Positions 1 to 7,176 of a stretch of 16,926 bases of DNA are shown here, piece by piece. The stretch covers positions 1-16,926 of the forward strand of contig JADGIB010000040.1 in the NCBI GenBank assembly GCA_019683665.1. Reading direction: 5' to 3'. This DNA comes from Solirubrobacteraceae bacterium (lineage in GTDB: Bacteria; Actinomycetota; Thermoleophilia; Solirubrobacterales; Solirubrobacteraceae). Position 1 is the stretch's first letter. Each line of letters opens with the position of its first letter. The translations under genes were made by a program, and so were the position numbers. Under the pieces are notes generated by a model. The model worked only from the letters and a program-made list of their open reading frames with translations, searched no databases and was not told the DNA's origin.

Positions 1-342
1 CGCCCACACGGCGCCGCGCAGCGCGTCGACGGCGGCGACCGCGCCGGCCGCGTCGCGGGCGCCGGCGATCCGGCCCGCCGCGCGCGCGGCGGCGCGCAGG
101 TCGCCGCCGGCGAGGCGGTCGAGCTCGACGTCGTCGGCGAGGGCGCGGGCGATCGCCGCGCACAGCGGCGGCGCCTCGCGGGCGAGCTCGGCGACCGGGA
201 CGTCCGCGGCCGCCGACAGCGGGGCGCCGTGCAGCAGCGCGAGCAGCCAATCGCGCGCGACGTCCTCCGCGCGGGCGACGAGCGCGGCGACGGGGGCGTC
301 GGCGACCGGGCGCGCCCGGCCGCGCTGTCGGGCGTCGGCCAC
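1..342 (-). CDS. Partial CDS, N-terminal part of an unrecognised Ala/Arg-rich helical protein
   Basis: The reverse strand is open from GTG at 342 to the window edge, giving about 114 residues without a stop; the gene continues to the left. The translation begins MADARQRGRARPVADAP and goes on with segments such as VARAEDVARDWLLALL and PPLCAAIARALADDVEL. It is rich in Ala, Leu, Arg and Asp in a pattern expected of amphipathic helices, with no membrane segment or catalytic motif. From memory, similar helical stretches precede GGDEF (diguanylate cyclase) domains in some Solirubrobacterales proteins, but the part that would show this lies outside the window, so the function is open. GTG at 342 was chosen because it is the only good start in frame and has TATCCA 6 nt upstream. 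The gene is divergent from moeA with a 90-nt gap. Confidence 0.6.
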   Translation of the reverse strand, partial: MADARQRGRARPVADAPVAALVARAEDVARDWLLALLHGAPLSAAADVPVAELAREAPPLCAAIARALADDVELDRLAGGDLRAAARAAGRIAGARDAAGAVAAVDALRGAVWA

Positions 343-348
343 GCCCCT

Positions 349-354
349 TGGATA
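349..354 (-). promoter_or_regulatory. Candidate -10 box for the gene at 342 (-)
   Basis: On the minus strand TATCCA ends 6 nt before the GTG start. It matches the first two positions of the actinobacterial TANNNT consensus, with A in place of the final T. If it is the -10 box, transcription would start at or next to the GTG, making a leaderless mRNA. No convincing -35 box is visible. Confidence 0.3.
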
Positions 355-419
355 CCAGCGGACGAGGACGGCATGCGGCGCGACCCGCCGCCGGCGCCGC
401 GTCCGCGGCCCGGCGCGTC

Positions 420-425
420 TACGCT
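420..425 (+). promoter_or_regulatory. Candidate -10 box for moeA, leaderless type
   Basis: TACGCT fits TANNNT and ends 7 nt before the GTG start of moeA, so the transcript would begin near the start codon. No Shine-Dalgarno sequence lies in the 7 nt between. A -35 box is not evident. Confidence 0.35.
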
Positions 426-432
426 TCGCGCG

Positions 433-1638
433 GTGACGAGGCTGCTGTCGATCGCCCAGGCCCGCGAGCTGGTCCGGGCCGCCGTCGTCCCGCTCGAGGA
501 CGAGCCCGTGCCGGTCGAGGCCGCGCTCGGCCGCGTCCTGGCCGAGGACGTGGCCGCCGCCCACGACGTCGCCCCGTTCGACAGCTCGGCGATGGACGGC
601 TTCGCGCTGCGCGCCGAGCGCCCGCGCACGCCGGCCGGCACGACGCTGCCGATCGTCGGCGAGTCGCGCGCCGGGCGGCCCGCGGAGCGGCCGGTCGGCC
701 CCGGCGAGGCGGTGCGGATCTCCACCGGCGCGATGCTCCCCGAGGGCGCCGACGCCGTCCTCCAGATCGAGCTGGCCGACGAGGCCGGTGGCAGGGTCAC
801 CCTGCGCGACGACGTCGCCCCCGGCCGCAACGTGCGCCGCGCCGGCGAGGACCTGCGCGCCGGCGACGTCGTCCTGCGCGCCGGGACGATCCTCGGCCCG
901 GCCGAGCTCGGCGTCGCCGTCGGCGCCGGGCGCGCCGAGGTCCGCTGCGCCCGCCCGCCGCGCGTCGCCGTCGTCGCGACCGGCGACGAGCTCGCCGACC
1001 CGGGCGAGCCGCTGCGCCCCGGGCAGATCCACAACACGAACGCGACGACGCTCGCCGCGCTGGCGATGCAGCACGGCGCGCGGGTCTTCACGGTCACCGG
1101 CGCGCCCGACACCCAGGAGGGCACCGAGGAGGCGCTGGCGGCCGCGCTCGAGGAGGCCGACCTCGTCCTCGTCTCCGGCGGGGTGTCGGTCGGCCCGCAC
1201 GACCACGTCAAGCCGGCGCTCGAGGCGCTCGGGGTGGAGCAGCGCTTCTGGCGCGTCGCGCTGCGCCCCGGCAAGCCGACGTGGTTCGGCGTGCGCGACG
1301 GCGTGCTCGTCTTCGGCCTGCCGGGCAACCCGGTGTCGAGCATGGTCACCTTCCTGCTCTTCGCCCGCCCGGCGCTGCGCGCGCTCCAGCACGCCCCGTT
1401 CGACGTCGAGCGCCGCGCCGCCGTGCTGACCGAGCCGGTCGAGCGCCAGCCCGAGCGCGACGAGGCGGTCCGCGTCGCGCTCGCCACCGGCCCGGACGGG
1501 ACGCTGCGCGCGACCCCGACCGGCCCGCAGGGCTCGCACGTGCTCAGCTCGATGGTCGGCGCCGCCGGGCTGGCGATCGTCGAGGCGGGCGACGGCGACC
1601 TGCCCGCCGGCGCCGTCGTCCCGGTGGAGCCGATCTGA
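433..1638 (+). CDS. moeA: Molybdopterin molybdenumtransferase MoeA
   Basis: MoeA inserts molybdate into adenylylated molybdopterin, the last common step of molybdenum cofactor synthesis, in the cytoplasm. The 401-residue product has the usual family length. Visible hallmarks are DSSAMDGFA (about 50-58), ISTGAMLPEGADAV in the N-terminal half, GRNVRRAGEDL, TGDEL (183-187), IHNTN (199-203; often DSN in relatives), GGVSVGPHDHVKPAL (from 249, the MoCF-binding subdomain) and LPGNPVSSM (about 296-304). The frame is open further upstream to 229, but that stretch has no MoeA similarity and would overlap the divergent gene; GTG at 433 gives a normal N-terminus (MTRLLSIAQARELV). The stop overlaps the next start codon by 1 nt, so the two genes are probably translated together. 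No other cofactor genes are in the window. Confidence 0.95.
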   Translation: MTRLLSIAQARELVRAAVVPLEDEPVPVEAALGRVLAEDVAAAHDVAPFDSSAMDGFALRAERPRTPAGTTLPIVGESRAGRPAERPVGPGEAVRISTGAMLPEGADAVLQIELADEAGGRVTLRDDVAPGRNVRRAGEDLRAGDVVLRAGTILGPAELGVAVGAGRAEVRCARPPRVAVVATGDELADPGEPLRPGQIHNTNATTLAALAMQHGARVFTVTGAPDTQEGTEEALAAALEEADLVLVSGGVSVGPHDHVKPALEALGVEQRFWRVALRPGKPTWFGVRDGVLVFGLPGNPVSSMVTFLLFARPALRALQHAPFDVERRAAVLTEPVERQPERDEAVRVALATGPDGTLRATPTGPQGSHVLSSMVGAAGLAIVEAGDGDLPAGAVVPVEPI

Positions 1639-2318
1639 TGCGCCGCCGCCTCGCGCTCGCCGCGGGCGCGCTCGCCGCGCTGGCGCTCCTCCTGTTCGCG
1701 AACGCGCGGCGGCTGCTGAACACGCGCGGCGCGGTCGCGCGCACGACGATCCGCTCGCCCGAGGAGCACACGACGACCGGCGCCGACGGCGCGGTGCGCT
1801 CGGTGCAGGCCGCCGACGTCGACCTGCCCCAGAGCGCGCTCGACTCGCTGTGGTCGGCCGAGAACCTCGAGCGCCTCGCGCGCACGTACTGGCGCTTCCT
1901 GACGCGGATCTCGCTCGGCGCGATCCAGGTGCGCTACCGGCCCGACGGGCGCGACGTCTGCCTCTTCGGCGTGCCCGCGCTGACGCTGCTGTCGTTCCGC
2001 GCCCCCGACTACGAGCTGAGCGCCGACCGCGGCGTCGTGCGCTGGCCGATCGAGCGCGGGCTGCTCGTGTCGCCGCACGGGCGCGGCGACGGCCACCTCC
2101 AGATCACGGTGGAGCGCCGCGCCCCGACCCGCCTGCACGTCGAGGTCGAGGTCGCGAGCTTCTACCCGATGATCGCGTTCGCGCTCAGCCGCTGGGTCTA
2201 CGAGAACACCCAGTCGCGCATCCACGTGATCGTCACGCACGGGTTCCTGCGCTCCCTCGCGCGGCTCGACCTGGCCGAGTCGCGCGTGGGGCGCCTCAGG
2301 AACGGCAGCGCGGCCTGA
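1638..2318 (+). CDS. Conserved hypothetical protein with N-terminal membrane anchor
   Basis: This 226-residue protein starts with an ATG whose A is the last base of the moeA stop. Residues 1-4 are basic (MRRR), followed by a hydrophobic Ala/Leu stretch to about residue 23 that should be a single membrane anchor or uncleaved signal; the rest would then lie outside the membrane face. The soluble part has alternating beta-type segments, a run SLWSAENLERLARTYWRF near residues 74-91, and a C-terminal block with TQSRIHVIVTHGFLRSLARL. I recall similar unnamed proteins in other Thermoleophilia, strongest at the TQSRIHV block, but know no function. Overlap with moeA suggests one transcript; it need not mean a role in molybdenum cofactor synthesis. 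The same frame is open from 348, but that part is moeA read out of frame. Confidence 0.8.
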   Translation: MRRRLALAAGALAALALLLFANARRLLNTRGAVARTTIRSPEEHTTTGADGAVRSVQAADVDLPQSALDSLWSAENLERLARTYWRFLTRISLGAIQVRYRPDGRDVCLFGVPALTLLSFRAPDYELSADRGVVRWPIERGLLVSPHGRGDGHLQITVERRAPTRLHVEVEVASFYPMIAFALSRWVYENTQSRIHVIVTHGFLRSLARLDLAESRVGRLRNGSAA

Positions 2319-2364
2319 CGCCCCGCGCCCCGCGAGCCTCGCCACGGCGGGCTCCGCGCGACGC

Positions 2365-2416
2365 GGGCGCCCCGGGCGAGACCCGCTGAGGGAGCCGAGC
2401 CCCGGGGCGGGCGCCC
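2365..2416. terminator. GC-rich hairpin between convergent gene ends, possible bidirectional terminator
   Basis: GGGCGCCC at 2365-2372 pairs with GGGCGCCC at 2409-2416 (8 bp), and CGGG at 2373-2376 can pair with CCCG at 2401-2404 after a 4-nt bulge, leaving a loop of about 24 nt. It lies between the convergent stops of the 1638 gene and glpX, where termination is expected for both strands. There is no T-run on either side, and GGGCGCCC is itself a palindrome, so pairing could be fortuitous at this GC content. Confidence 0.35.
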
Positions 2417-2417
2417 C

Positions 2418-3422
2418 CTAGCCGAAGCGGACGCCGGCGATGTTGCGCAGCTTCGCGCGGTCGTGCGTGGCGGAGATGCGCCGGACGGTCCCCGAGCGCG
2501 AGCGCATGACGAGCGACTCGGTCGTCGCGCGGCCGCCGCCGACGTACCGCACCCCCTGCAGCACGTCGCCGTCGGTCACGCCGGTGGCCGAGAAGAAGCA
2601 GTCGTCGGAGCGCACGAGGTCGTCGACGGTGAGCTGGCGGTCGAGGTCGTAGCCGGCGTCGATCGCGGCCTGGCGCTCGGCGTCGTCGCGCGGCCACAGG
2701 CGCCCGACGAGCTGGCCGCCGATGCACTTGATCGCCGCGGCGGCGATGACGCCCTCCGGCGTGCCGCCGATCCCCCACAGGAGGTCGACCGGGGTGCGCT
2801 CGCTGACGGCCAGCAGCGCCGCCGAGACGTCGCCGTCGGAGATGAGGCGCACGCGCGCGCCCGCGTCGCGGATCGCCGCGATGCCCTCCTCGTGGCGGGG
2901 CCGGTCGAGGACGACGACCGTGACGTCGCCGGTCGGGATCCCGCGCCGCTCGGCGACCTTGGCGATCACCTCGTCGATGCCGACGTCGAGGTCGAGCAGG
3001 TCGGCGATGTCGGCGCCGCCGGCGAGCTTCTCCATGTAGACGCACGGGCCCGGGTCGAACATCGTCCCGCGCTCGGCGAGCGCGATCACGCTGAGCGCGC
3101 TCGGCATGCCCTTGGCGGTGAGCGTCGTGCCCTCGAGCGGGTCGACGGCGATGTCGACCCGGGGCGGGCGGCCGTTGCCGATCTCCTCGCCGTTGTAGAG
3201 CATCGGCGCCTCGTCCTTCTCGCCCTCGCCGATCACCACCACCCCGTCCATCTCGACGGAGCTCAGCATGTGGCGCATCGCGTCGACGGCGGCCTGGTCG
3301 GCCGCCTCCTTGTCGCCGCGCCCGACGAGTCGCGAGGCCGCGAGGGCGCCGGCCTCGGTGACCCGCACGAGCTCCAGGGCGAGGTTGCGGTCGGGGTGCT
3401 GGGGCTGCGTCGTGTCGGTCAT
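2418..3422 (-). CDS. glpX: Class II fructose-1,6-bisphosphatase GlpX
   Basis: Hydrolyses fructose-1,6-bisphosphate to fructose-6-phosphate in gluconeogenesis. The 334-residue product has the usual GlpX length. Family signatures are SSVEMDGVVVIGEGEKDEAP (54-73) and DIAVDPLEGTTLTAKG (90-105), which carry the acidic metal and phosphate ligands, then MEKLAGGADIADLLDLD and LWGIGGTPEGV. The reading frame is open to 4589, but only the part from ATG at 3422 resembles GlpX, and this start (MTDTTQPQHPDRNLALELVRVTE) is typical. It follows a small hypothetical gene by 13 nt, so cotranscription is likely. A separate leaderless promoter is also possible because TAGAGT sits 10 nt upstream. The neighbouring divergent operon consumes glucose-6-phosphate, which GlpX would indirectly supply through isomerase; that link is inference. 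Confidence 0.95.
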   Translation of the reverse strand: MTDTTQPQHPDRNLALELVRVTEAGALAASRLVGRGDKEAADQAAVDAMRHMLSSVEMDGVVVIGEGEKDEAPMLYNGEEIGNGRPPRVDIAVDPLEGTTLTAKGMPSALSVIALAERGTMFDPGPCVYMEKLAGGADIADLLDLDVGIDEVIAKVAERRGIPTGDVTVVVLDRPRHEEGIAAIRDAGARVRLISDGDVSAALLAVSERTPVDLLWGIGGTPEGVIAAAAIKCIGGQLVGRLWPRDDAERQAAIDAGYDLDRQLTVDDLVRSDDCFFSATGVTDGDVLQGVRYVGGGRATTESLVMRSRSGTVRRISATHDRAKLRNIAGVRFG

Positions 3423-3432
3423 GGCCGCGCGG

Positions 3433-3438
3433 ACTCTA
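3433..3438 (-). promoter_or_regulatory. Candidate internal -10 box for glpX
   Basis: On the minus strand TAGAGT (fits TANNNT) overlaps the stop codon of the upstream small gene and ends 10 nt before the glpX ATG. No Shine-Dalgarno sequence is visible in the gap, so a leaderless or near-leaderless glpX transcript is possible in addition to read-through from upstream. Confidence 0.3.
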
Positions 3439-3864
3439 CGCGGGGCGCACGGACGCCGCGATCTCGACGAGCCGGGCCGGCGGCCACGGGCCCTGGGCGG
3501 TGAGCCGCAGGAACAGCCCGTGCGCGCTCCACGACAGCTCGACGGCGGGGCGCAGCGACGGCTCGGCCTCGACGAGCTCCGCCTCCCGCCAGCGCCCGAC
3601 GACGCCGCCGACCGGGACCTCCCGCGCCGGGGCGTCCGACGGCCAGGCGCGCTCGGGCGGCGGGTCGAGCCCGACGTAGAGCGCGAGGCGCCCGGGCGCC
3701 CCCGGGCGCGAGTCGTCGAGGTTCCAGACGACCTCGACGCCCTCCGGGCCCGCGGCCCGCACCTCGCTCCAGCGGGTGAGCGGCAGCGCGACGGCGGGCA
3801 GCGGCACCGGGCGCCCGAGCAGCGCGTCGGCGGCGGCCAGGCCCTCGAGCGGTTCGTCGGCCAT
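3436..3864 (-). CDS. Hypothetical protein upstream of glpX
   Basis: A 142-residue soluble protein I do not recognise. It begins MADEPLEGLAAADALLGRP, has several beta-rich stretches (GVEVVWNLDDSRPG, GRLALYVGLDPPPE, AVELSWSAHGLFLRLTAQG) and ends in IAASVRPA. The alternation of short beta-strands suggests a small beta-sandwich or similar fold, but there is no catalytic motif, cysteine or membrane segment. The ATG at 3864 is well supported: a GGGGGAGGA Shine-Dalgarno sequence lies about 8 nt upstream (minus strand, plus-strand positions 3873-3881). It precedes glpX by 13 nt on the same strand and is divergent from the operon beginning at 3936 with a 71-nt gap. The antisense frames are also open, as is common at this GC content, but the ribosome binding site favours this one. 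Confidence 0.7.
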   Translation of the reverse strand: MADEPLEGLAAADALLGRPVPLPAVALPLTRWSEVRAAGPEGVEVVWNLDDSRPGAPGRLALYVGLDPPPERAWPSDAPAREVPVGGVVGRWREAELVEAEPSLRPAVELSWSAHGLFLRLTAQGPWPPARLVEIAASVRPA

Positions 3865-3920
3865 GCGCGCATCCTCCCCCGCGGCGCCGCCCGCGTCACC
3901 TGGCGCCGCGCCCGACCGTC

Positions 3921-3926
3921 TACCGT
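3921..3926 (+). promoter_or_regulatory. Candidate -10 box for the reductase-ROK-zwf-opcA-GH15-pgl operon
   Basis: TACCGT (fits TANNNT) ends 9 nt before the ATG at 3936 in the 71-nt divergent gap shared with the glpX side. The intervening GGCGGGCGG contains no strong Shine-Dalgarno core, so the mRNA may be leaderless or nearly so. It would be the main promoter for six genes, since all later junctions are overlapping or 1 nt apart. Confidence 0.35.
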
Positions 3927-3935
3927 GGCGGGCGG

Positions 3936-4685
3936 ATGTCCGAGCCGCTGCTGCTGCGCCGCCTGCTGCCCGAGCCCGGGCCGGTCACCCCGGCCCAGGC
4001 CGCCGCGCACCTGACCGGGCGCGAGGTCCTGCTGCTGAACATGGTCACGTCGCTCGACGGCCACACGACCGTCGCCGGGCGCAGCCGCGGGATCCGCGGC
4101 GGGCGCGGCGACCGGGAGCTGTTCCACGCGCTGCGCGCCCACGCGGACGCGATCCTCGTCGGCACGCAGACGATGCGGGCCGAGGGCTACGGCGCCTGGC
4201 TGCGCGACGAGCGCCGCCGCGCGATGCGCCGCGCCGCGGGCCTCGCCGGCGGGCCGGTCGGCGCGACGGTGACGCGCCGCGGCGACGTGCCGTGGGAGAT
4301 CCCGCTCTTCGTTCAGCGCGACGCGCAGCTCATCGTCTACAGCGGCGTCCCGCTCGCCTGCCCGCCCGAGGTCGTCGCGCACGTGGAGATCGTCGTCCTC
4401 GACGAGGCGGGCGACGACCTCGTCGCCGCCGCGGTCGCCGACCTGCGCGCCCGCGGCCTGCGCTCGATCCTGTGCGAGGGCGGCGCGACGCTGAACGCGG
4501 CGCTCCTGCGCGCCGGCCTCGTCGACGAGCTCCAGCTCGTCCTCGCCCCCCAGATCGTCGGCGGCACGAGCGCCCTCACCGCCGTGCACGGGCCGCTGGA
4601 CGGCGACGTCGCGCTCGAGCCGGTCGACGCCTACACCGCCGAGGGCGCGCTCTTGCTGCGCTACCGGGTGGCGCGGGGCCTGTGA
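3936..4685 (+). CDS. RibD C-terminal/dihydrofolate reductase-like family NADPH-dependent reductase
   Basis: The 249-residue product belongs to the RibD-C reductase family, which covers 5-amino-6-(5-phosphoribosylamino)uracil reductase of riboflavin synthesis and many relatives with unknown substrates. Seen: LLNMVTSLDGHTTVAGRSRG (about 33-52), the N-terminal strand with its substrate-binding Ser-Leu-Asp-Gly; HADAILVGTQTMRAEGYG (about 69-86); and ILCEGGATLNAALLRAGLVDEL near 177-198, the Gly-Gly-rich nucleotide-binding turn. There is no deaminase domain, so it is not a full RibD, and there is no other riboflavin gene nearby. Family members use NADPH, which fits its place as first gene of an operon encoding NADPH production, but the true substrate cannot be told. 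Its TGA overlaps the next start (GTG) by 4 nt. Confidence 0.85.
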   Translation: MSEPLLLRRLLPEPGPVTPAQAAAHLTGREVLLLNMVTSLDGHTTVAGRSRGIRGGRGDRELFHALRAHADAILVGTQTMRAEGYGAWLRDERRRAMRRAAGLAGGPVGATVTRRGDVPWEIPLFVQRDAQLIVYSGVPLACPPEVVAHVEIVVLDEAGDDLVAAAVADLRARGLRSILCEGGATLNAALLRAGLVDELQLVLAPQIVGGTSALTAVHGPLDGDVALEPVDAYTAEGALLLRYRVARGL

Positions 4686-5665
4686 TAGACACGTCGGCCG
4701 TGGGCCAGCGACTGATCGGCGTCGACGTCGGCGGCACGAAGGTGTCCGTCGCCGTCCTCAGCGGCGACGGCCTCTCCGAGCCGCACCTCGAGCCGACGCG
4801 CGTGGACTCCTCCGAGGCGCTGCTCGACCAGCTCGTCGCCGCGATCCGGCGCGCCCAGGGGGACGAGCCGGTCGACGCGGTCGGGATCGGGGTCCCGTCG
4901 GTCGTCGACTGGGCGGCCGGCACCGTGCGCTCGTCGGTGAACATCCCGCTCCAGGACGTGCCGCTGCGCGACGAGCTGCGCGACCGCCTCGGCGGCGTGC
5001 CGGTGTTCGTCGACAACGACGCGTCGGTCGCCGGGCTCGCCGAGGCGCACGCCGACGCGGCCGCCGGGCGCGTCGTCCAGAGCCTCGTCATGTTCACGGT
5101 CGGCACCGGCGTCGGCGGCGGGGTCGTCGTCGACGGGCGCGTCTACCGCGGGGCGACCGGCGCGGCCCCCGAGATCGGCCACATGCTCGTCGCCGCGCAG
5201 GCGCTGCGCGACGGGGCCGACGGCTTCGCCCACGACGAGCGCTTCCCGCAGCCCGGCTCGCTCGAGTCGCTCGCCTCCGGCCGGGCGCTCGACCGCCTGG
5301 CCCGCGAGCGCGGGCTGCGAGACGGGCGCGAGGCGGTCGCCGTCGCGCGCGAGGGCGACCCGCGCGGCCTGGAGGCGCTGCGCATCGTCGGCCACCACCT
5401 CGGGCTGGGCATCGCCAACGCGATCCTCCTCTTCGACCCGGAGGTCGTCGCGGTCGGGGGCGGCGTGTCGGCCGCCGGCGACCTCCTCCTGCAGCCGGCG
5501 CTGGAGACGGTGCGCCGGTTCGTCCTCCCCGGCGTCGGCACCCGCACCGAGGTCCGCATCGCCCGCTCGGGGCGACGAGCCGGGGTGCTGGGCGCGGCCC
5601 TCCTCGCCGGCCAGGAGCTGGCGCTCGGGGAGCGGCCGACGACGACCGCGGCGATCGAGCCATGA
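4682..5665 (+). CDS. ROK-family sugar kinase, probable glucokinase (glk-like) lacking the zinc cysteines
   Basis: ROK kinases phosphorylate hexoses with ATP; the next genes use glucose-6-phosphate, so glucokinase is the likely role. In the 327-residue product, residues 15-20 (DVGGTK) form the phosphate-1 loop, VDNDA at 110-114 contains the catalytic Asp113, and FTVGTGVGGGVVVDG is the phosphate-2 region. EIGHM (164-168) keeps the conserved His, but the family's CxCGxxGCxE zinc motif is absent: the aligned segment is PGSLESLASG with Ser193 where Cys is expected, and no Cys replaces the others. There is no helix-turn-helix extension, so it is an enzyme rather than a ROK repressor. Start choice: GTG at 4682 overlaps the upstream stop as GTGA; GTG at 4700 is an alternative giving MGQRLIGVDVGG. 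The stop overlaps zwf by 4 nt. Confidence 0.88.
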   Translation: MIDTSAVGQRLIGVDVGGTKVSVAVLSGDGLSEPHLEPTRVDSSEALLDQLVAAIRRAQGDEPVDAVGIGVPSVVDWAAGTVRSSVNIPLQDVPLRDELRDRLGGVPVFVDNDASVAGLAEAHADAAAGRVVQSLVMFTVGTGVGGGVVVDGRVYRGATGAAPEIGHMLVAAQALRDGADGFAHDERFPQPGSLESLASGRALDRLARERGLRDGREAVAVAREGDPRGLEALRIVGHHLGLGIANAILLFDPEVVAVGGGVSAAGDLLLQPALETVRRFVLPGVGTRTEVRIARSGRRAGVLGAALLAGQELALGERPTTTAAIEP

Positions 5666-7176
5666 CCGCGGCGGCCGGCGGCAACCCGCTCGTCGAGGGC
5701 CTCGAGCGCCTGCCGGTCGGGCCGACCACGCTCACGATCTTCGGCGCCACGGGCGACCTCGCCCGGCGCAAGCTCCTGCCGGCGCTCTACAACCTCGCCC
5801 ACGACGGCGCCCTGCCGGAGCGCTTCAACCTCATCGGCGTCTCGCGCGGCGACGAGAGCCACGACGCGTACCGGGCGATGGCGCGCGAGGCGATCTGCCG
5901 GTTCAGCCGCCGCCGGCCGGACCCGAAGGTCCTCGACGCGCTGCTGGAGAACGTCCGCTACGTCGCGGGCACGTTCGGGGAGGCCGAGACCTACGCCCGC
6001 CTCGGCGAGCTGCTGGCCGAGTTCGACGAGGTCGACGGCGTCCCGCTCAACCGCGCCTTCTACCTGTCGACGTCGCCGGCGTTCTTCCCGGTCATCGTCG
6101 AGCAGCTCGGCGCCCACGGGCTGGCCCGCCACGACCACGCCGAGGTGCGGGTCATCATCGAGAAGCCGTTCGGCACCAACGGCCGCGAGGCGCGCGAGCT
6201 CAACCGCCGCGTCCTGTCGGTCTTCGAGGAGCCGCAGGTCTTCCGCATCGACCACTACCTCGGCAAGGAGACCGTCCAGAACGTCATGGCGTTCCGCTTC
6301 GCCAACGGCCTCTTCGAGCCGATCTGGAACCGCAACTACATCGACCGGGTCGAGATCACCGCGGCCGAGGACGTCGGGATCGGCACCCGCGCCGGCTACT
6401 ACGACGCGGCCGGCGCCCTGCGCGACCTCGTCCAGAACCACCTGCTCCAGCTGCTGTGCCTGCTGTGCATGGAGCCGCCGGTCCGCTTCCAGGCCGACGA
6501 GGTCCGCGACGAGAAGGTGAAGGTCCTGCGCGCGATCACGCCGCCCGCCCCGGAGCACACCGTGCGCGCCCGGTACACGGCCGGCACCGAGGGCGGCGAG
6601 GACGTGCCCGGCTACCTCGAGGAGGAGGGCGTGCCGCCGGACTCGCAGACCGAGACGTACGCGGCGCTGCGCCTCGAGGTCGACAACTGGCGCTGGAACG
6701 GCGTGCCGTTCTACCTGCGCACCGGCAAGCGGCTGGCGCGGAAGGTGACCGAGATCGCGATCACGCTCAAGCCGGTCCCCCACCTCGCCTTCGAGCAGGC
6801 CGGCTCGGTCGGGGTCCAGCCCAACCAGCTCGTCTACACCGTGCAGCCGAACGAGGGCGTGTCGCTCTCGCTCGGCGCGAAGATCCCGGGCACGCGGATG
6901 GCGATCCGCCCGGTGCAGATGGAGTTCCTCTACGGGACCGCGTTCATGTCGCAGTCCCCGGAGGCCTACGAGCGGCTCATCACCGACGCGATGCGCGGGG
7001 ACGCGACGCTGTTCACCCGCAACGACGAGGTCGAGGCGCAGTGGCGGGTCATCGACCCGATCCTCGACGCGTGGGCGGCCGGCGAGCCGCCGCTCGACAC
7101 CTACGAGGCCGGGTCGCAGGGGCCGGACACCGCGAGCCGGATCATGGACCCGGGCGACCGCTGGCGGGCGATATGA
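5662..7176 (+). CDS. zwf: Glucose-6-phosphate 1-dehydrogenase Zwf
   Basis: Oxidises glucose-6-phosphate to 6-phosphogluconolactone with reduction of NADP+, the entry step of the oxidative pentose phosphate pathway. The 504-residue product has normal length. The N-terminal Rossmann loop reads GATGDLARRK (28-37). IEKPFG and RIDHYLGKE (195-203) are the conserved substrate-binding segments, RAGYYDAAGALRDLVQNH follows, and YLRTGKRL near residue 350 is the C-terminal signature. The arginines after the GDL element are compatible with NADP+ use. ATG at 5662 overlaps the ROK kinase stop as ATGA, and the zwf stop overlaps opcA in the same way, so the three are translationally coupled. I see no frameshift or missing key residue. 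Confidence 0.97.
   Translation: MTAAAGGNPLVEGLERLPVGPTTLTIFGATGDLARRKLLPALYNLAHDGALPERFNLIGVSRGDESHDAYRAMAREAICRFSRRRPDPKVLDALLENVRYVAGTFGEAETYARLGELLAEFDEVDGVPLNRAFYLSTSPAFFPVIVEQLGAHGLARHDHAEVRVIIEKPFGTNGREARELNRRVLSVFEEPQVFRIDHYLGKETVQNVMAFRFANGLFEPIWNRNYIDRVEITAAEDVGIGTRAGYYDAAGALRDLVQNHLLQLLCLLCMEPPVRFQADEVRDEKVKVLRAITPPAPEHTVRARYTAGTEGGEDVPGYLEEEGVPPDSQTETYAALRLEVDNWRWNGVPFYLRTGKRLARKVTEIAITLKPVPHLAFEQAGSVGVQPNQLVYTVQPNEGVSLSLGAKIPGTRMAIRPVQMEFLYGTAFMSQSPEAYERLITDAMRGDATLFTRNDEVEAQWRVIDPILDAWAAGEPPLDTYEAGSQGPDTASRIMDPGDRWRAI

Noticed and set aside
229..432. Upstream 68-codon extension of moeA to ATG 229
   Set aside because: The added residues have no MoeA similarity, overlap the divergent gene at 342, and GTG 433 gives the standard N-terminus with a -10-like box just upstream.
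3423..4589. Upstream extension of the glpX frame, giving a 723-residue fusion protein
   Set aside because: The extension has low-complexity shadow composition, overlaps two better-supported genes, and glpX has a normal N-terminus at 3422.
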